64,000 bases of DNA, from contig JAFPVE010000017.1 of assembly GCA_017413025.1 (NCBI GenBank), forward strand, positions 44,159 through 108,158. Direction: 5' to 3'. The notes below the pieces were generated by a model. It did no database searches. It saw only the letters and a list, made by a program, of their open reading frames with translations, and was not told the origin of the DNA. Position 1 is the stretch's first letter; every line of letters begins with the position of its first letter. The translations under genes were made by a program, and so were the position numbers. The stretch comes from Acetobacter sp. GTDB taxonomy: Bacteria > Pseudomonadota > Alphaproteobacteria > Acetobacterales > Acetobacteraceae. Below are positions 26,812 to 36,056 of the stretch, piece after piece.

Positions 26812-27885
26812 CTAAAGCGCAGAACCACGTATATCGTTAAGATTTTGAACACCTTGTCGCAGCATAATAGAAAGCATCTCTCGCTTAAGACGAGGGAGAA
26901 GAGCAGGTCCCTCATAGGCAAAAGCGGTATACACTTGTACCAAATGTGCCCCTAAACGAATACGCTCAAGTATATCTAACCCACTTTCAATACCACCGCA
27001 TGATACAAGAACTAACCGCCCTGCAGAAATCTGTGCAATACGTCGTAACAATGCAAGAGCCTGCGGTGTTAACGGTCTTCCAGATAATCCACCGACTTCT
27101 TTCTTTTGTGAGCTTCGAAGATTCACTGGACGCGCCAATGTTGTATTACAAACAATAAGCCCCTGAACACCACCTTCTACAGTAGCCTCAACAATGTCTG
27201 GAAGTGTCTCATCATCAAGATCTGGTGCTAATTTTACAAATAAAGGTGGGTGTTTATCATGACGTGCCGCAATAGAATCAAGAATTTTTCTTAAACGTGT
27301 CGCATTTTGAAGATCTCGTAACCCGGGCGTATTAGGCGATGAAACATTGATTACAATATAATCAACATAGGGTTTCAGCCGTGTTACTAAAGCTGGATAA
27401 TCTTGTTCTGGATTAGCCCCTTTCTTATTAATACCAATATTTGCGCCGACAGGTACGCTAGCCTCCCCCTTTTTCCATGGTGGTTTTGAGTGTAACAAAC
27501 AAGCTAACCGATCCGCAAAACGATCCACACCCTGATTATTAAACCCCATACGGTTAATAACGGCTCTATCTTCTTCTAGTCGAAACAAACGCGGCTTTGG
27601 ATTACCCTCTTGCGGACGTAGCGTTACTGTACCTGCTTCAACAAAACCAAAACCCATTTGCGCCAAAGAACGCACAACACGAGCATTTTTATCAAATCCT
27701 GCCGCAATGCCTATAGGATTTGAAAAACGCAACCCCAAAACGTGTGTTTCTAAAGCAGCCCTATCTTTTGGACGAGATAAAGGCACAGAGACTCCCCACG
27801 CCAGAGCTTCTAAAGCAATTTTATGGGCTACTTCAGGGTCTAAATAGCGTAATAACGGCAAAACAAGAGATTTTAACAACACCAT
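26812..27885 (-). CDS. pyrD: Dihydroorotate dehydrogenase (quinone), class 2
   Basis: PyrD oxidises dihydroorotate to orotate in pyrimidine synthesis and passes electrons to quinone. The N-terminal membrane-associating helix is LLKSLVLPLLRYLDPEVAHKIALEAL. The FMN domain has GLRFSNPIGIAAGFDKNA, FGFVEAGTVTLRPQEGNPKPR, INRMGFNNQG, the catalytic serine loop VNVSSPNTPGLRDLQ, and GGLSGRPLTPQAL. Length (357) matches class 2. The ATG at 27885 has no strong ribosome-binding site. The HAD hydrolase gene follows. Confidence 0.96.
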   Translation of the reverse strand: MVLLKSLVLPLLRYLDPEVAHKIALEALAWGVSVPLSRPKDRAALETHVLGLRFSNPIGIAAGFDKNARVVRSLAQMGFGFVEAGTVTLRPQEGNPKPRLFRLEEDRAVINRMGFNNQGVDRFADRLACLLHSKPPWKKGEASVPVGANIGINKKGANPEQDYPALVTRLKPYVDYIVINVSSPNTPGLRDLQNATRLRKILDSIAARHDKHPPLFVKLAPDLDDETLPDIVEATVEGGVQGLIVCNTTLARPVNLRSSQKKEVGGLSGRPLTPQALALLRRIAQISAGRLVLVSCGGIESGLDILERIRLGAHLVQVYTAFAYEGPALLPRLKREMLSIMLRQGVQNLNDIRGSAL

Positions 27886-28211
27886 ATGACAAACATAATC
27901 ACTAAAATTTATATAAAGAGATTCTTACCAACAAACGTTAAAGAACTTTTACAAACATACGTAATACATATCATCATCTTATGCCACTTCTTAAAAAGAG
28001 AACATCCAAGAAGATCCCAAAAACAAGGAGAAGAAACAAGGAGAAGAGGAAAGAAATAAAAAAATCACCCTCGAAAACCATAAACTAAACTCATAAAAAA
28101 AGAAAATGTCTACCAAAAAATAATTGCTCTTTATAAAAATCCTTTATGATATGTTGACAAAATCTGTTTCGTTTCTAACAATTCTGACAGTTCTGACACA
28201 TAGACTTCGTT
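27886..28211. other. Divergent intergenic region pyrD/asparaginase
   Basis: 326 AT-rich bases without a gene. It holds a short direct repeat (ACAAGGAGAAGA twice, 28022-28047) and a candidate asparaginase promoter: TTGACA at 28154-28159, a 17-base spacer and a weak -10 AACAAT at 28177-28182. Confidence 0.5.
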
Positions 28212-29243
28212 ATGACACACGATATTTTATTTGCTCAAGCCTTCCGCGGTGGTCATGTCGAATCGTGCTATTACGGGGCTATTGCCGTTGTTGATTCCAC
28301 GCAAAAAGTCGTTTTTGCTGCAGGTGATATCACAACCCCTGTTTTTCCTCGCTCAACGGTCAAAGCACTTCAAGCCTTGCCTTTTGTTGCCGAAGGGGCA
28401 GCCGATCGTTTTTCATTCCCAGAAGAAGCCCTTGCGCTAGCTTGCGCCTCTCACCAAGGAGAGCCTGCCCATATTGCGACGGTCTCAGACATACTGACCC
28501 GTCTCGGGTTAGATCATAACGCTTTAGAATGTGGAAGCCACTGGCCCCTTGATACCACGGCAACGCATACTTTGGTTGCCGCAGGGAAAAAAGCTAGTGC
28601 TTTACATAATTGTTGTTCTGGAAAACATGCGGGTCTGATAAGCCTCGCCTGTGCTTTACATCATAACTTTCAGGGCTACACGCACCCCGATCACCCGGTT
28701 ATACAACGCGTTGCCCGTACCCTTGCCCACATCACACAAACCCCTCATACAGAAACAAATCTGGGCATTGATGGCTGTTCTCTTCCAACGTGGGCTATTC
28801 CTCTTACTGCATTAGCCCTTGCTTTTGCCCGCTTTGCAACAGGTACATACTTACCTGATGACTATGCTACAGCCGCCACACGGTTACGCACAGCTATGAG
28901 CAGGCACCCTTTTATGGTTGCCGGTAGCCATCAGTTTGATACCCTCATTTTGCAAGAGCTTGCCCCCCGTGTTCTCACAAAAATGGGGGCAGAAGGGGTT
29001 ATGACCATCGCACTTCCCGAACAAGGGCTTGGCATTGCGCTTAAATGCCGCAGCGGTCATATTCAGGCGACAGAAGCCGCCGCTGCCGCTATGATTCAAC
29101 GTTTTGGCAAAATAGAAAACCCCGTTTTAACGCATTTTATGGCGAGAAAACTTAAAAATTGGAACGGTCAAGAAGTAGGTGATCTCCTCGTTGCACGAGA
29201 TTTACAAGCAAAAACATCCTTGCCTCCAATAACAATAAGATAA
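28212..29243 (+). CDS. Asparaginase II family protein (Rhizobium AnsA type)
   Basis: This is a predicted thermolabile L-asparaginase of the Pfam Asparaginase_II family, unrelated to the E. coli enzymes, hydrolysing asparagine to aspartate and ammonia. Family marks are FRGGHVESCYYGAIAVVD, FPRSTVKALQALPFV (with the SxxK-type pair), LACASHQGEPAHI, LECGSHWPL, NCCSGKHAGLI, and GIDGCSLPTWAIPL. Length is 343. By eye the gene is richer in G and C than most of the window. There is no signal peptide, so it should be cytoplasmic. Confidence 0.9.
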   Translation: MTHDILFAQAFRGGHVESCYYGAIAVVDSTQKVVFAAGDITTPVFPRSTVKALQALPFVAEGAADRFSFPEEALALACASHQGEPAHIATVSDILTRLGLDHNALECGSHWPLDTTATHTLVAAGKKASALHNCCSGKHAGLISLACALHHNFQGYTHPDHPVIQRVARTLAHITQTPHTETNLGIDGCSLPTWAIPLTALALAFARFATGTYLPDDYATAATRLRTAMSRHPFMVAGSHQFDTLILQELAPRVLTKMGAEGVMTIALPEQGLGIALKCRSGHIQATEAAAAAMIQRFGKIENPVLTHFMARKLKNWNGQEVGDLLVARDLQAKTSLPPITIR

Positions 29244-29387
29244 CCCCACATTCCAACGCTAACAAAACAGAAAATAATACTTGACGCCCAGTACTCCTAA
29301 TGGCTGCCCTTATGGTAGAACAACAAAACCCCGTCTGACAAACCACCTCAATAAAGATCAAAAAAAACGTATATCTCATAAAAACAC

Positions 29388-29415
29388 TTGACAATAACTG
29401 ATTTTTTATTATTTT
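29388..29415 (+). promoter_or_regulatory. Sigma-70 promoter of the 29458 lipoprotein gene
   Basis: TTGACA (29388-29393), a 16-base spacer and TATTTT (29410-29415) give a good housekeeping promoter. It ends 43 bases before the start codon. Confidence 0.6.
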
Positions 29416-29457
29416 TGCAGTAAACATTTTTAACGAAGGAATACTCATAGTGATTAT

Positions 29458-30330
29458 ATGTTAAAAGCTCTCATTTTTTTAACGCTTTGGCTATCGCTTC
29501 CGCTGGCGAGTTGTGCTGGGTATTGGAGAACACAATATCCGAAAGCAACTCTTGAGACATGTTATAAAAACCCTCAAATTCAACGTGACGAAGATGCAGG
29601 GTTAGAACGGCTTGTTTTTTTCTCTCTGGGCAACCAAAGAGTTCTCGAGGGTCCTAACAATAATCTCCACATAGGGTATGTCAATGGCATGCAGCAGCTG
29701 GAAACTGCTATACAAGCTTTCAAAGTTGGAAATGCTGCCCCTCTAAATGCCATTTATACGCAAATAACACCAAAAGCACTCAGTAACTTTATGATCGCCT
29801 GTAACAACTTAAACATTCATAGCGTTAATCATGCATTGACAAAGGTGTTAAAGAAAGGTGCATTGGGAAGGAAAATGTCAGCGTGGCAACAATACCTCAA
29901 TACAACAACCGCCCCTCAACCAACGCTGTTTCTTACAAAACCAAGAACGGGAACATGCTCTGATCAATATGCAAAAAGTCATCCAGAGGTAACCAAGGCA
30001 GTCAAATATGTTTTTTTGATGTATGAGATGAAGCCTTTCCTTAACAGTAACTTGAGTGAGATAATGCAAGCGGCACAAACAGATAAACTCGTAGCACAAA
30101 TAGAGAAAAAAGCACCAGGAAATGCGGCAGCAGTACAAGCTTTTCTCAATAATAATCCTAATTCTGCCAATTCAGGGACGGCTGTTGTTCAAAAAGCTCT
30201 CCTAGAATCGGAAAATGGGAATTGGACAGACTTGATAGCGATTTTTCAACAGGTTCAACCTCCACAATGGCGTCACTTTTTGGTAGGCTGTGGGGAGCTT
30301 GGGCAAAAATATCATCTTAAAAACCACTAA
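29458..30330 (+). CDS. Lipoprotein, paralogue of the heptad-repeat lipoprotein at 43889
   Basis: This is a 290-residue predicted lipoprotein (signal ending LPLASC, Cys19). Function unknown. Three blocks match the gene at 43889: GNAAPLNAIYTQITPKALSNFMIACN, quoted here as a landmark in parts, the linker WQQYLNTTTAPQPT, and the end NGNWTDLIAIFQQVQPPQW followed by FLVGC and HLK. The coiled-coil expansions of the paralogue are missing. It has paired cysteines that could form disulfides in the periplasm. It has its own promoter and lies between asparaginase and mtnA, 20 bases from the latter. Confidence 0.78.
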   Translation: MLKALIFLTLWLSLPLASCAGYWRTQYPKATLETCYKNPQIQRDEDAGLERLVFFSLGNQRVLEGPNNNLHIGYVNGMQQLETAIQAFKVGNAAPLNAIYTQITPKALSNFMIACNNLNIHSVNHALTKVLKKGALGRKMSAWQQYLNTTTAPQPTLFLTKPRTGTCSDQYAKSHPEVTKAVKYVFLMYEMKPFLNSNLSEIMQAAQTDKLVAQIEKKAPGNAAAVQAFLNNNPNSANSGTAVVQKALLESENGNWTDLIAIFQQVQPPQWRHFLVGCGELGQKYHLKNH

Positions 30331-30350
30331 AACTCTTAAAGAGTCACACA

Positions 30351-31472
30351 ATGAAAATTAACGGCATTCCCTATCGTAGTGTTTGGGTTGATGACAAAGA
30401 TGGCTGGTCTGTTCATATTATTGACCAAACCCGTCTTCCTTTTTCTTTTCAAACACGCCGCCTAACAACCGCAGCCGATGTTGCACAGGCTATTTGTACG
30501 ATGCAGGTTCGAGGCGCACCTCTTATTGGGGCTGTCGCCGCTTATGGCATAGCCCTCGCTTTACGTGTTGATAGCGAAGACAAAACACTTAACGACACCG
30601 CGGCGATGCTTATGAACACCCGCCCAACCGCTGTTAATCTTCATCACGCTATTCAACGTATGGTGGCTTACCTCCACCCTATCTCCCCTCATCAACGTGC
30701 CCACGCCGCCTATGAAGAAGCTGCCCGTATCTGTGAAGAAGATATTCAAACAAATAAAGCTATAGGTAATTACGGACTCGATATTTTACAAGAGATTGCC
30801 CACAAAAAACATCACGTTCATGAACCTCTGCATATTTTAACGCATTGTAACGCAGGCTGGCTGGCAACGGTTGATTATGGTACAGCGCTCTCCCCTATTT
30901 ACATGGCGCATGATGCCGGGCTTAATGTCCATGTTTGGGTTGACGAAACACGCCCACGCAATCAAGGGGCTTCTCTTACCGCATGGGAACTCCAAAGCCA
31001 TGGCGTGCCTCATACGGTTATTACCGACAATGCTGGCGGTCATTTGATGCAGCACAAACATGTTGATATTATTATTGTTGGGGCTGATCGGGTTACGCGT
31101 ACAGGTGATATCGCTAATAAAATTGGCACCTATCTCAAAGCCCTTGCAGCGCGTGATAACGCTGTACCTTTTTGGGTTGCCCTTCCTTCAACAACCATTG
31201 ACTGGACGATAAGCGATGGACTTAAAGATATTCCTATCGAAGAACGTTCTTCCATAGAGGTAACACATGTTACAGGTCGTAACGCGCAAGGTTTGATCAC
31301 ACAGGTTTGTGTTGTGCCGGAGAAAACAAAAGTTGCCAACCCAGCCTTTGATGTGACACCTGCACACCTTATTACAGGTTTAATTACAGAAAAAGGATGT
31401 TGTGCCGCCACCCCCAAAGGAATGCTTTCCCTTTTTCCAGAAATGAAAGAATATTATTCTGACTCTTTATAA
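30351..31472 (+). CDS. mtnA: S-methyl-5-thioribose-1-phosphate isomerase
   Basis: MtnA isomerises methylthioribose-1-phosphate to the ribulose form in methionine salvage. Motifs are MQVRGAPLIGAVAAYGIALA, LTHCNAGWLAT (catalytic Cys), DETRPRNQGASLTAWEL, and VGADRVTRTGDIANKIGTYL (catalytic Asp). Length (373) is typical, which excludes the shorter eIF2B-alpha-like relatives. No other methionine-salvage genes are in the window, so its pathway partners must be elsewhere. It starts 20 bases after the lipoprotein gene, with AAAGAG as the ribosome-binding site. Confidence 0.93.
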   Translation: MKINGIPYRSVWVDDKDGWSVHIIDQTRLPFSFQTRRLTTAADVAQAICTMQVRGAPLIGAVAAYGIALALRVDSEDKTLNDTAAMLMNTRPTAVNLHHAIQRMVAYLHPISPHQRAHAAYEEAARICEEDIQTNKAIGNYGLDILQEIAHKKHHVHEPLHILTHCNAGWLATVDYGTALSPIYMAHDAGLNVHVWVDETRPRNQGASLTAWELQSHGVPHTVITDNAGGHLMQHKHVDIIIVGADRVTRTGDIANKIGTYLKALAARDNAVPFWVALPSTTIDWTISDGLKDIPIEERSSIEVTHVTGRNAQGLITQVCVVPEKTKVANPAFDVTPAHLITGLITEKGCCAATPKGMLSLFPEMKEYYSDSL

Positions 31473-31490
31473 GGGTTTATATCCCTTGTA

Positions 31491-31530
31491 AGGTTTTATT
31501 ATGTGAGGTTTTATTATGTGAGGTTTTATA
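31491..31530 (+). repeat. Short tandem repeat upstream of the DUF2272 gene
   Basis: A 15-base unit, AGGTTTTATTATGTG, occurs twice in direct tandem (31491-31505 and 31506-31520), and a third partial copy follows. It is confined to the gap between two genes. Confidence 0.75.
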
Positions 31531-31549
31531 AAGTGGTTTTATCTCTACC

Positions 31550-32452
31550 ATGACTCATACTCAAAAATTTCGTTTTTTCATGACACACCGCGTTTTATTC
31601 ACAGTCTTTTTAGCTGCCTTTTCTCTTACCGCCTGCGCTCCCACTCGTAATCAACATCGGATCTCTCCTGCGGAAAGCCATGCCGATGCGCATGTACCTG
31701 ATTTTGCAACTCGTCCTTTTGAACCTTTCAATCGACAAGATGTTGTTGCACTTGCCATGCGTGAATGGCGATTATTTGGCGGCCCTATTGATGATAGCGA
31801 TCCCGAACAAAGACCACCACCTCAAAGCGCTGCATTGAAACCTGAGCGGGCGCCTGGATTATGGCAACGTGTCGGTGAATATTGGTGGATCGGGATGAAT
31901 CCCAACTCAAAAACAGTCTCATGGACAGGTAAACACGACGCCAATGGTCAATTGACTGATTTTACACACGATGATCACTACGCTTGGTCTGCAGCTTTTG
32001 TTTCTTATATTATGCGCATCGCAGGAGCGGGCAATCGTTTCCCTTACTCACCTAACCATTCCACCTATATTAACGCTGCAGCAAGTGGAGAGTCTCCCAT
32101 ACTCCAAGCTCGAGACCCTGCAACCTATGCTCCCCAACCAGGTGATTTATTATGTACAGCACGCGGTCAGGGTAAATACAACATCCGATTTACAAGCCTC
32201 CCAACATCTTACCATTTTCCTGCTCATTGTGGTTATGTTGTCGCTACGGGACAAAATGCTCCTCCCTTTGGACATGAAATTAGTATTATTGGCGGTAATG
32301 TTGATGATTCTGTTGCCCTTACACACGTTCCGACAGATGCTAAAGGTATGATCGCTTCTCCTGATGGGCATGTTTACGATTCGCGTTATCCATGGTGCGT
32401 AATTTTACAAGTACTTTATGACGCTGAAAGAGAACCTGACGCAGGGGATTAA
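31550..32452 (+). CDS. DUF2272 domain lipoprotein
   Basis: This is a predicted lipoprotein (lipobox SLTAC) with a DUF2272 domain. Typical parts are VALAMREWRLFGGPIDD, GLWQRVGEYWW, AWSAAFVSYIMRIAGAG (the Cys/Ser-like position before the helix resembles NlpC/P60-like folds), and HSTYINAA, followed by HCGYVV and GGNVDDSVALTHV. The family is common in alphaproteobacteria and is probably linked to the cell envelope; its activity is not established. Start is either 31550 or the ATG at 31580, which would give a more usual 19-residue signal. It follows mtnA by about 77 bases. Confidence 0.85.
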   Translation: MTHTQKFRFFMTHRVLFTVFLAAFSLTACAPTRNQHRISPAESHADAHVPDFATRPFEPFNRQDVVALAMREWRLFGGPIDDSDPEQRPPPQSAALKPERAPGLWQRVGEYWWIGMNPNSKTVSWTGKHDANGQLTDFTHDDHYAWSAAFVSYIMRIAGAGNRFPYSPNHSTYINAAASGESPILQARDPATYAPQPGDLLCTARGQGKYNIRFTSLPTSYHFPAHCGYVVATGQNAPPFGHEISIIGGNVDDSVALTHVPTDAKGMIASPDGHVYDSRYPWCVILQVLYDAEREPDAGD

Positions 32453-32664
32453 AGATCATAGTATACCTAACCAAGTAAGGATCGCTTATAAAAACTTATA
32501 AGACAAAAAAAAACAAAACGGAGAGATTTGCCATAAGCACATCTTTTTTCAACTCTTCCTTGTAAGTCACCTTCATATTTTAAGTAGAGTTTTTATGCCC
32601 CTATAGTCCAAACAGAATGTAAAATCAAAAAAAACGCTGTGACTCTGTAACTAGCCCTATGATA

Positions 32665-32949
32665 TTAAACATATAGTAAATTCCATACGATAGGCTCGAT
32701 AAGATATTCAATCACAAAGAATACTACAATAGGGCTTATATCGATTCCCCCAACAATAGGCACTATACGACGTACAGGTTCCAAAATAGGCTCTGTAACA
32801 CGTTCAAGAAAAACACCGATACTCCCAATAACTTTATGGCGACTATCTAATAGACCAAAAGCCTCTAAATTCACAAAAAGACATGCAGCAAGTAAAATCC
32901 AACAATAAAGTGTTAAAAGTTGAATAAGAATAATAGCCATAAAAACCAC
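32665..32949 (-). CDS. YggT family membrane protein
   Basis: This is a 94-residue inner-membrane protein with two hydrophobic segments (about residues 4-24 and 66-92). Between them is the family pattern FLERVTEPILEPVRRIVP and GGIDISPIVVFFVIEYL. YggT proteins are widespread in bacteria and possibly connected with cell shape or osmotic stress; the molecular role is unknown. It is transcribed alone, opposite to tRNA-Ala. Confidence 0.9.
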   Translation of the reverse strand: MVFMAIILIQLLTLYCWILLAACLFVNLEAFGLLDSRHKVIGSIGVFLERVTEPILEPVRRIVPIVGGIDISPIVVFFVIEYLIEPIVWNLLYV

Positions 32950-33011
32950 AGTAATCCCCTTTTATAAATTCTTTCTATAGCAATAGAGCAATAGTGAGAA
33001 TATATTATATC

Positions 33012-33039
33012 TTGACAAATAAATACGTTTGATTATAAG
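33012..33039 (+). promoter_or_regulatory. Promoter of tRNA-Ala
   Basis: TTGACA (33012-33017), a 16-base spacer and TATAAG (33034-33039) lie 22 bases before the first tRNA base, a close match to a sigma-70 promoter. Confidence 0.78.
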
Positions 33040-33061
33040 ATCTTGTTCTAGCAAACAAATT

Positions 33062-33137
33062 GGGGTTGTAGCTCAGTTGGGAGAGCGCCTCGTTCGCAAT
33101 GAGGAGGTCAGGGGTTCGATTCCCCTCAGCTCCACCA
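33062..33137 (+). tRNA. tRNA-Ala (anticodon CGC)
   Basis: A complete cloverleaf of 76 bases including an encoded CCA. The acceptor stem is GGGGTTG with CAGCTCC, containing the G3:U70 wobble pair that identifies alanine tRNAs. The anticodon stem-loop CCTCG-TTCGCAA-TGAGG gives anticodon CGC, reading GCG. The T-loop is GGTTCGATTCC-like. Confidence 0.95.
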
Positions 33138-33264
33138 CTCTGCCTTGCCTTGTTGCTTTTTCGTTTGCTAAATTTTCTGCTCATAAGTTTTTTTATAATT
33201 TAGTACATTAGTCTGTAAAAAGACTTTATATGTCGTATACGAGCAATGTTTGAGTATTGTGTTA

Positions 33265-34224
33265 ATGAATAACCAAATTCTGATATTTGGTGCAGGAGCT
33301 TGGGGAACTGCGCTTGCACTTCATGTTGCACGTGCAGGGTATCATGTTCATTTATGGACACGCAAAACTTTCCCTCTCCCGTCTAGAGCTATGCCGTGCT
33401 TGCCAGAATTTCCACTCCCTACGACTGTTCGTGTTTCGTCAGAGTTACCAACAGCTTCTTGGTGTTGTGTCCTTATTGCTATACCGACACAATCTATTGC
33501 CTCTATCATGCCTCTTCTTCCGAAAGGCGTGCCAACGCTTCTCTGTTGTAAAGGGATAGAAAAAGGATCTCTCTCTTTTCCTCTCGATATTCTCGCCCGA
33601 AATCGTCCAGATATTTCAGGCGCAGTCCTCTCAGGTCCTAATTTTGCCCACGAAATCGCTGCAGGTCTCCCCGCAGCATCTGTTATTGCCGCATCAGAAG
33701 GAGCTTATGCCCGTATTTTTGTGGAGAAACTCGCAACACCTCTTTTTCGACTTTATACAAGTTCTGACATAACAGGTGTACAGTTGGGAGGGGCGGCTAA
33801 AAATGTTATCGCGTTAGCCGCAGGTATTACGATGGGCGCTAATCTTGGTGAAAATGCGCGTGCTGCTCTTATCACACGCGGACTCGCTGAAATAACACGC
33901 CTTGCACTCTCACTTGGTGCACAACCTACAACCCTTGCCGGGCTATCAGGTCTTGGAGATTTACTTTTAACCTGTACAAGCCATATATCACGTAATTATC
34001 AACTCGGGTTTGATTTAGGTAAAGGTGTTTCTTTACACAAAGCTATATTAGACCTTCCTGGTGTTGCCGAAGGCGTTACAACAGCATCAGCTCTTTTAGC
34101 ACTTGCCCGCACATATCAAGTTGATGTTCCTCTAACAGAATGCATCACTGCCTTTTTAGAAGGACAAATCAATCTAGCAGAAGCACAGAAACTTTTACTT
34201 AGCCGCCCTATCAAAGATGAATAA
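33265..34224 (+). CDS. gpsA: Glycerol-3-phosphate dehydrogenase [NAD(P)+]
   Basis: GpsA reduces dihydroxyacetone phosphate to sn-glycerol-3-phosphate for phospholipid synthesis. The N-terminal Rossmann motif is LIFGAGAWGTALALHVA. VLSGPNFAHEIAAGLPAA, GGAAKNVIALAAGI (catalytic Lys) and GLSGLGDLLLTCTS are all family blocks. The ATG at 33265 is preferred over an in-frame TTG at 33250, giving 319 residues. It lies downstream of tRNA-Ala on the same strand. Confidence 0.95.
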   Translation: MNNQILIFGAGAWGTALALHVARAGYHVHLWTRKTFPLPSRAMPCLPEFPLPTTVRVSSELPTASWCCVLIAIPTQSIASIMPLLPKGVPTLLCCKGIEKGSLSFPLDILARNRPDISGAVLSGPNFAHEIAAGLPAASVIAASEGAYARIFVEKLATPLFRLYTSSDITGVQLGGAAKNVIALAAGITMGANLGENARAALITRGLAEITRLALSLGAQPTTLAGLSGLGDLLLTCTSHISRNYQLGFDLGKGVSLHKAILDLPGVAEGVTTASALLALARTYQVDVPLTECITAFLEGQINLAEAQKLLLSRPIKDE

Positions 34225-34368
34225 AATTTAATATCATCAAAGAACAGTGTAAGCCCCTATTATTATTTTCTCTTTTATTTTTTACCTTTTAGTTGCTTAC
34301 TTACAAACAAGAAAAAATTTAAAGTTCTGACACTTCTATAAAAAAAACAAACTTTCCAACAAATATTT

Positions 34369-35553
34369 TTAAGAAGGCGTTACTTGAGTAAAAGCCCAGT
34401 CTAGCCACGGCAATAGTGCTTGAATATCGCTTGTTTCAACTGTAGCCCCACCCCATATCCGCAAGCCTACAGGTGCATCACGATAACTTGCAATATCAAA
34501 GGCAACAGATTCTTGTTCCAAAAGCGTCAGCATTTTTTTGAGTGTCGTCATTTGTTTCTCACGTTCTAACCTCTCAAACCATGGTGCAACGATCCGCAAA
34601 CAAAGAGCCGTAGAAGAACGTTCTTCAACACGAGAAGCTAAAAACTCTACCCAATCTGTTTGAGAAACCCAAGCCGTCAAGGCGGCAAGATTAGCTTGAC
34701 TCCGTTTTTTTAAGCCTATAAGCCCTCCCACCGATTCTGCCCATTTAAGACTATCTAGCGCATCTTCAACACATAGTAACGAAGGAGTATTTATTGTATC
34801 TCCTTGAAAAAGACCCTCAATAAGCACATTAGCAGATGTCATACGAAAAATTTTAGGCAATCCACGAGAAGGAACATACGTTACAAGACGTGCTACAGCA
34901 CGTGGGGAAAGCGCAATCATACCATGTGCAGCTTCCCCACCTAAGGCTTTTTGCCAAGACCACGTTACAACATCGAGTCTCTCCCAAGGAAGATCCATCG
35001 CAAAAGCAGCTGACGTAGCATCACAAATCACCAACCCCTCATGTTGTGCTGGAATACTCTCTGCACCAGGGAAACAAACGCCTGATGTTGTACCGTTCCA
35101 CGTTAGTACAACATCATGCGCCCAGTTAACAGCTGAAAGATTAGGCAAAGAACCATAATCAGCCTGAAAAACACGGGCATTATGGGGTTTTATTTGTTCT
35201 ATAACATCATACGCCCATTGGGCTGAAAAACTCTCAAACGCTAAAACATCGACAGGACGTTCACCCAGCATTGACCACAACGCCATTTCGACTGCCCCTG
35301 TATCAGAAGCCGGAACAATACCTACACGCCACTCTTCTGGAATACCTAATATACGCCGTGATCTGACAATAACTTCATTCAAACGGGCACGCGCAGGTGC
35401 AGAACGATGAGAACGCCCGACCAAAGCTTCAGAAAGTACAGAAACAGACCACCCTGGTCGCTTTGCACAAGGACCTGATGAAAAACATGGATTAAGAGGA
35501 CGAACCTTAGGTGGAGGCAGAATAGAACGACTCGTAGCGCAAGAAGCAGACAT
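34369..35553 (-). CDS. serC: Phosphoserine aminotransferase (alphaproteobacterial type)
   Basis: SerC transaminates 3-phosphohydroxypyruvate to phosphoserine, the second step of serine synthesis. The N-terminus PLNPCFSSGPCAKRPGWS and GRSHRSAPARARLNEVI belong to the TIGR01365 subgroup seen in alphaproteobacteria. The PLP-binding Lys is in VVTWSWQKALGGEAAHG, and the substrate-side motif is VLTWNGTTSGV. Length (394) fits. No serA is next to it, which is a small difference from species where serC and serA are adjacent. Confidence 0.94.
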   Translation of the reverse strand: MSASCATSRSILPPPKVRPLNPCFSSGPCAKRPGWSVSVLSEALVGRSHRSAPARARLNEVIVRSRRILGIPEEWRVGIVPASDTGAVEMALWSMLGERPVDVLAFESFSAQWAYDVIEQIKPHNARVFQADYGSLPNLSAVNWAHDVVLTWNGTTSGVCFPGAESIPAQHEGLVICDATSAAFAMDLPWERLDVVTWSWQKALGGEAAHGMIALSPRAVARLVTYVPSRGLPKIFRMTSANVLIEGLFQGDTINTPSLLCVEDALDSLKWAESVGGLIGLKKRSQANLAALTAWVSQTDWVEFLASRVEERSSTALCLRIVAPWFERLEREKQMTTLKKMLTLLEQESVAFDIASYRDAPVGLRIWGGATVETSDIQALLPWLDWAFTQVTPS

Positions 35554-35733
35554 TAACGTTTAACGATAATTTTGACCAAAAATTTATAAGAGAAATAACA
35601 AAATTACCCAAAAGTAACAAATACAACCAACATATTTACAGAAACGTTAGAAAACTTATAAAAAGCGTTTAACACATAACGACAAAACTGCCTAAAAAGG
35701 CAAACACGCATAATGCTAACCACAAAAGAAAAA

Positions 35734-35817
35734 TGGTACGAGAGAGGGGACTTGAACCCCTATGCCTTTCGGCGGTCGATTTTGAGTCGACTACGTCTAC
35801 CGTTCCGTCACTCTCGC
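35734..35817 (-). tRNA. tRNA-Leu (anticodon CAA)
   Basis: An 84-base class II tRNA on the minus strand. The acceptor GCGAGAG pairs with CTCTCGT, the anticodon arm GTCGA-CTCAAAA-TCGAC gives CAA (reads TTG), and a variable arm CGCCGAAAGGC forms a short hairpin. The T-arm is GGGGTTCAAGTCCCC. CCA is encoded. Confidence 0.94.
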
Positions 35818-36056
35818 GCATTTATTTTTCTATTCTAACAAGAAAATGTCCTCTAATAAAGAGAGAATTTACTATTTCTTTTTCTTTATAAAAAAACAGA
35901 CTATCCATTTCCTATGCTTTCTTCCATTTTTACTCTTTTCCCGTTACTTGGATCAAAAGAATACTTTTAAGTTTACAAAACCGTTCAAGACACGATACAT
36001 CACAGCCCTTATAGAACAGAAACAGTTCAGGAGAAGAAAACAAAGAAAAAAAACTT

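Noticed and set aside
33029-33211. Open frame of 60 codons across tRNA-Ala
   Set aside because: It reads through a perfect tRNA gene; no independent support.
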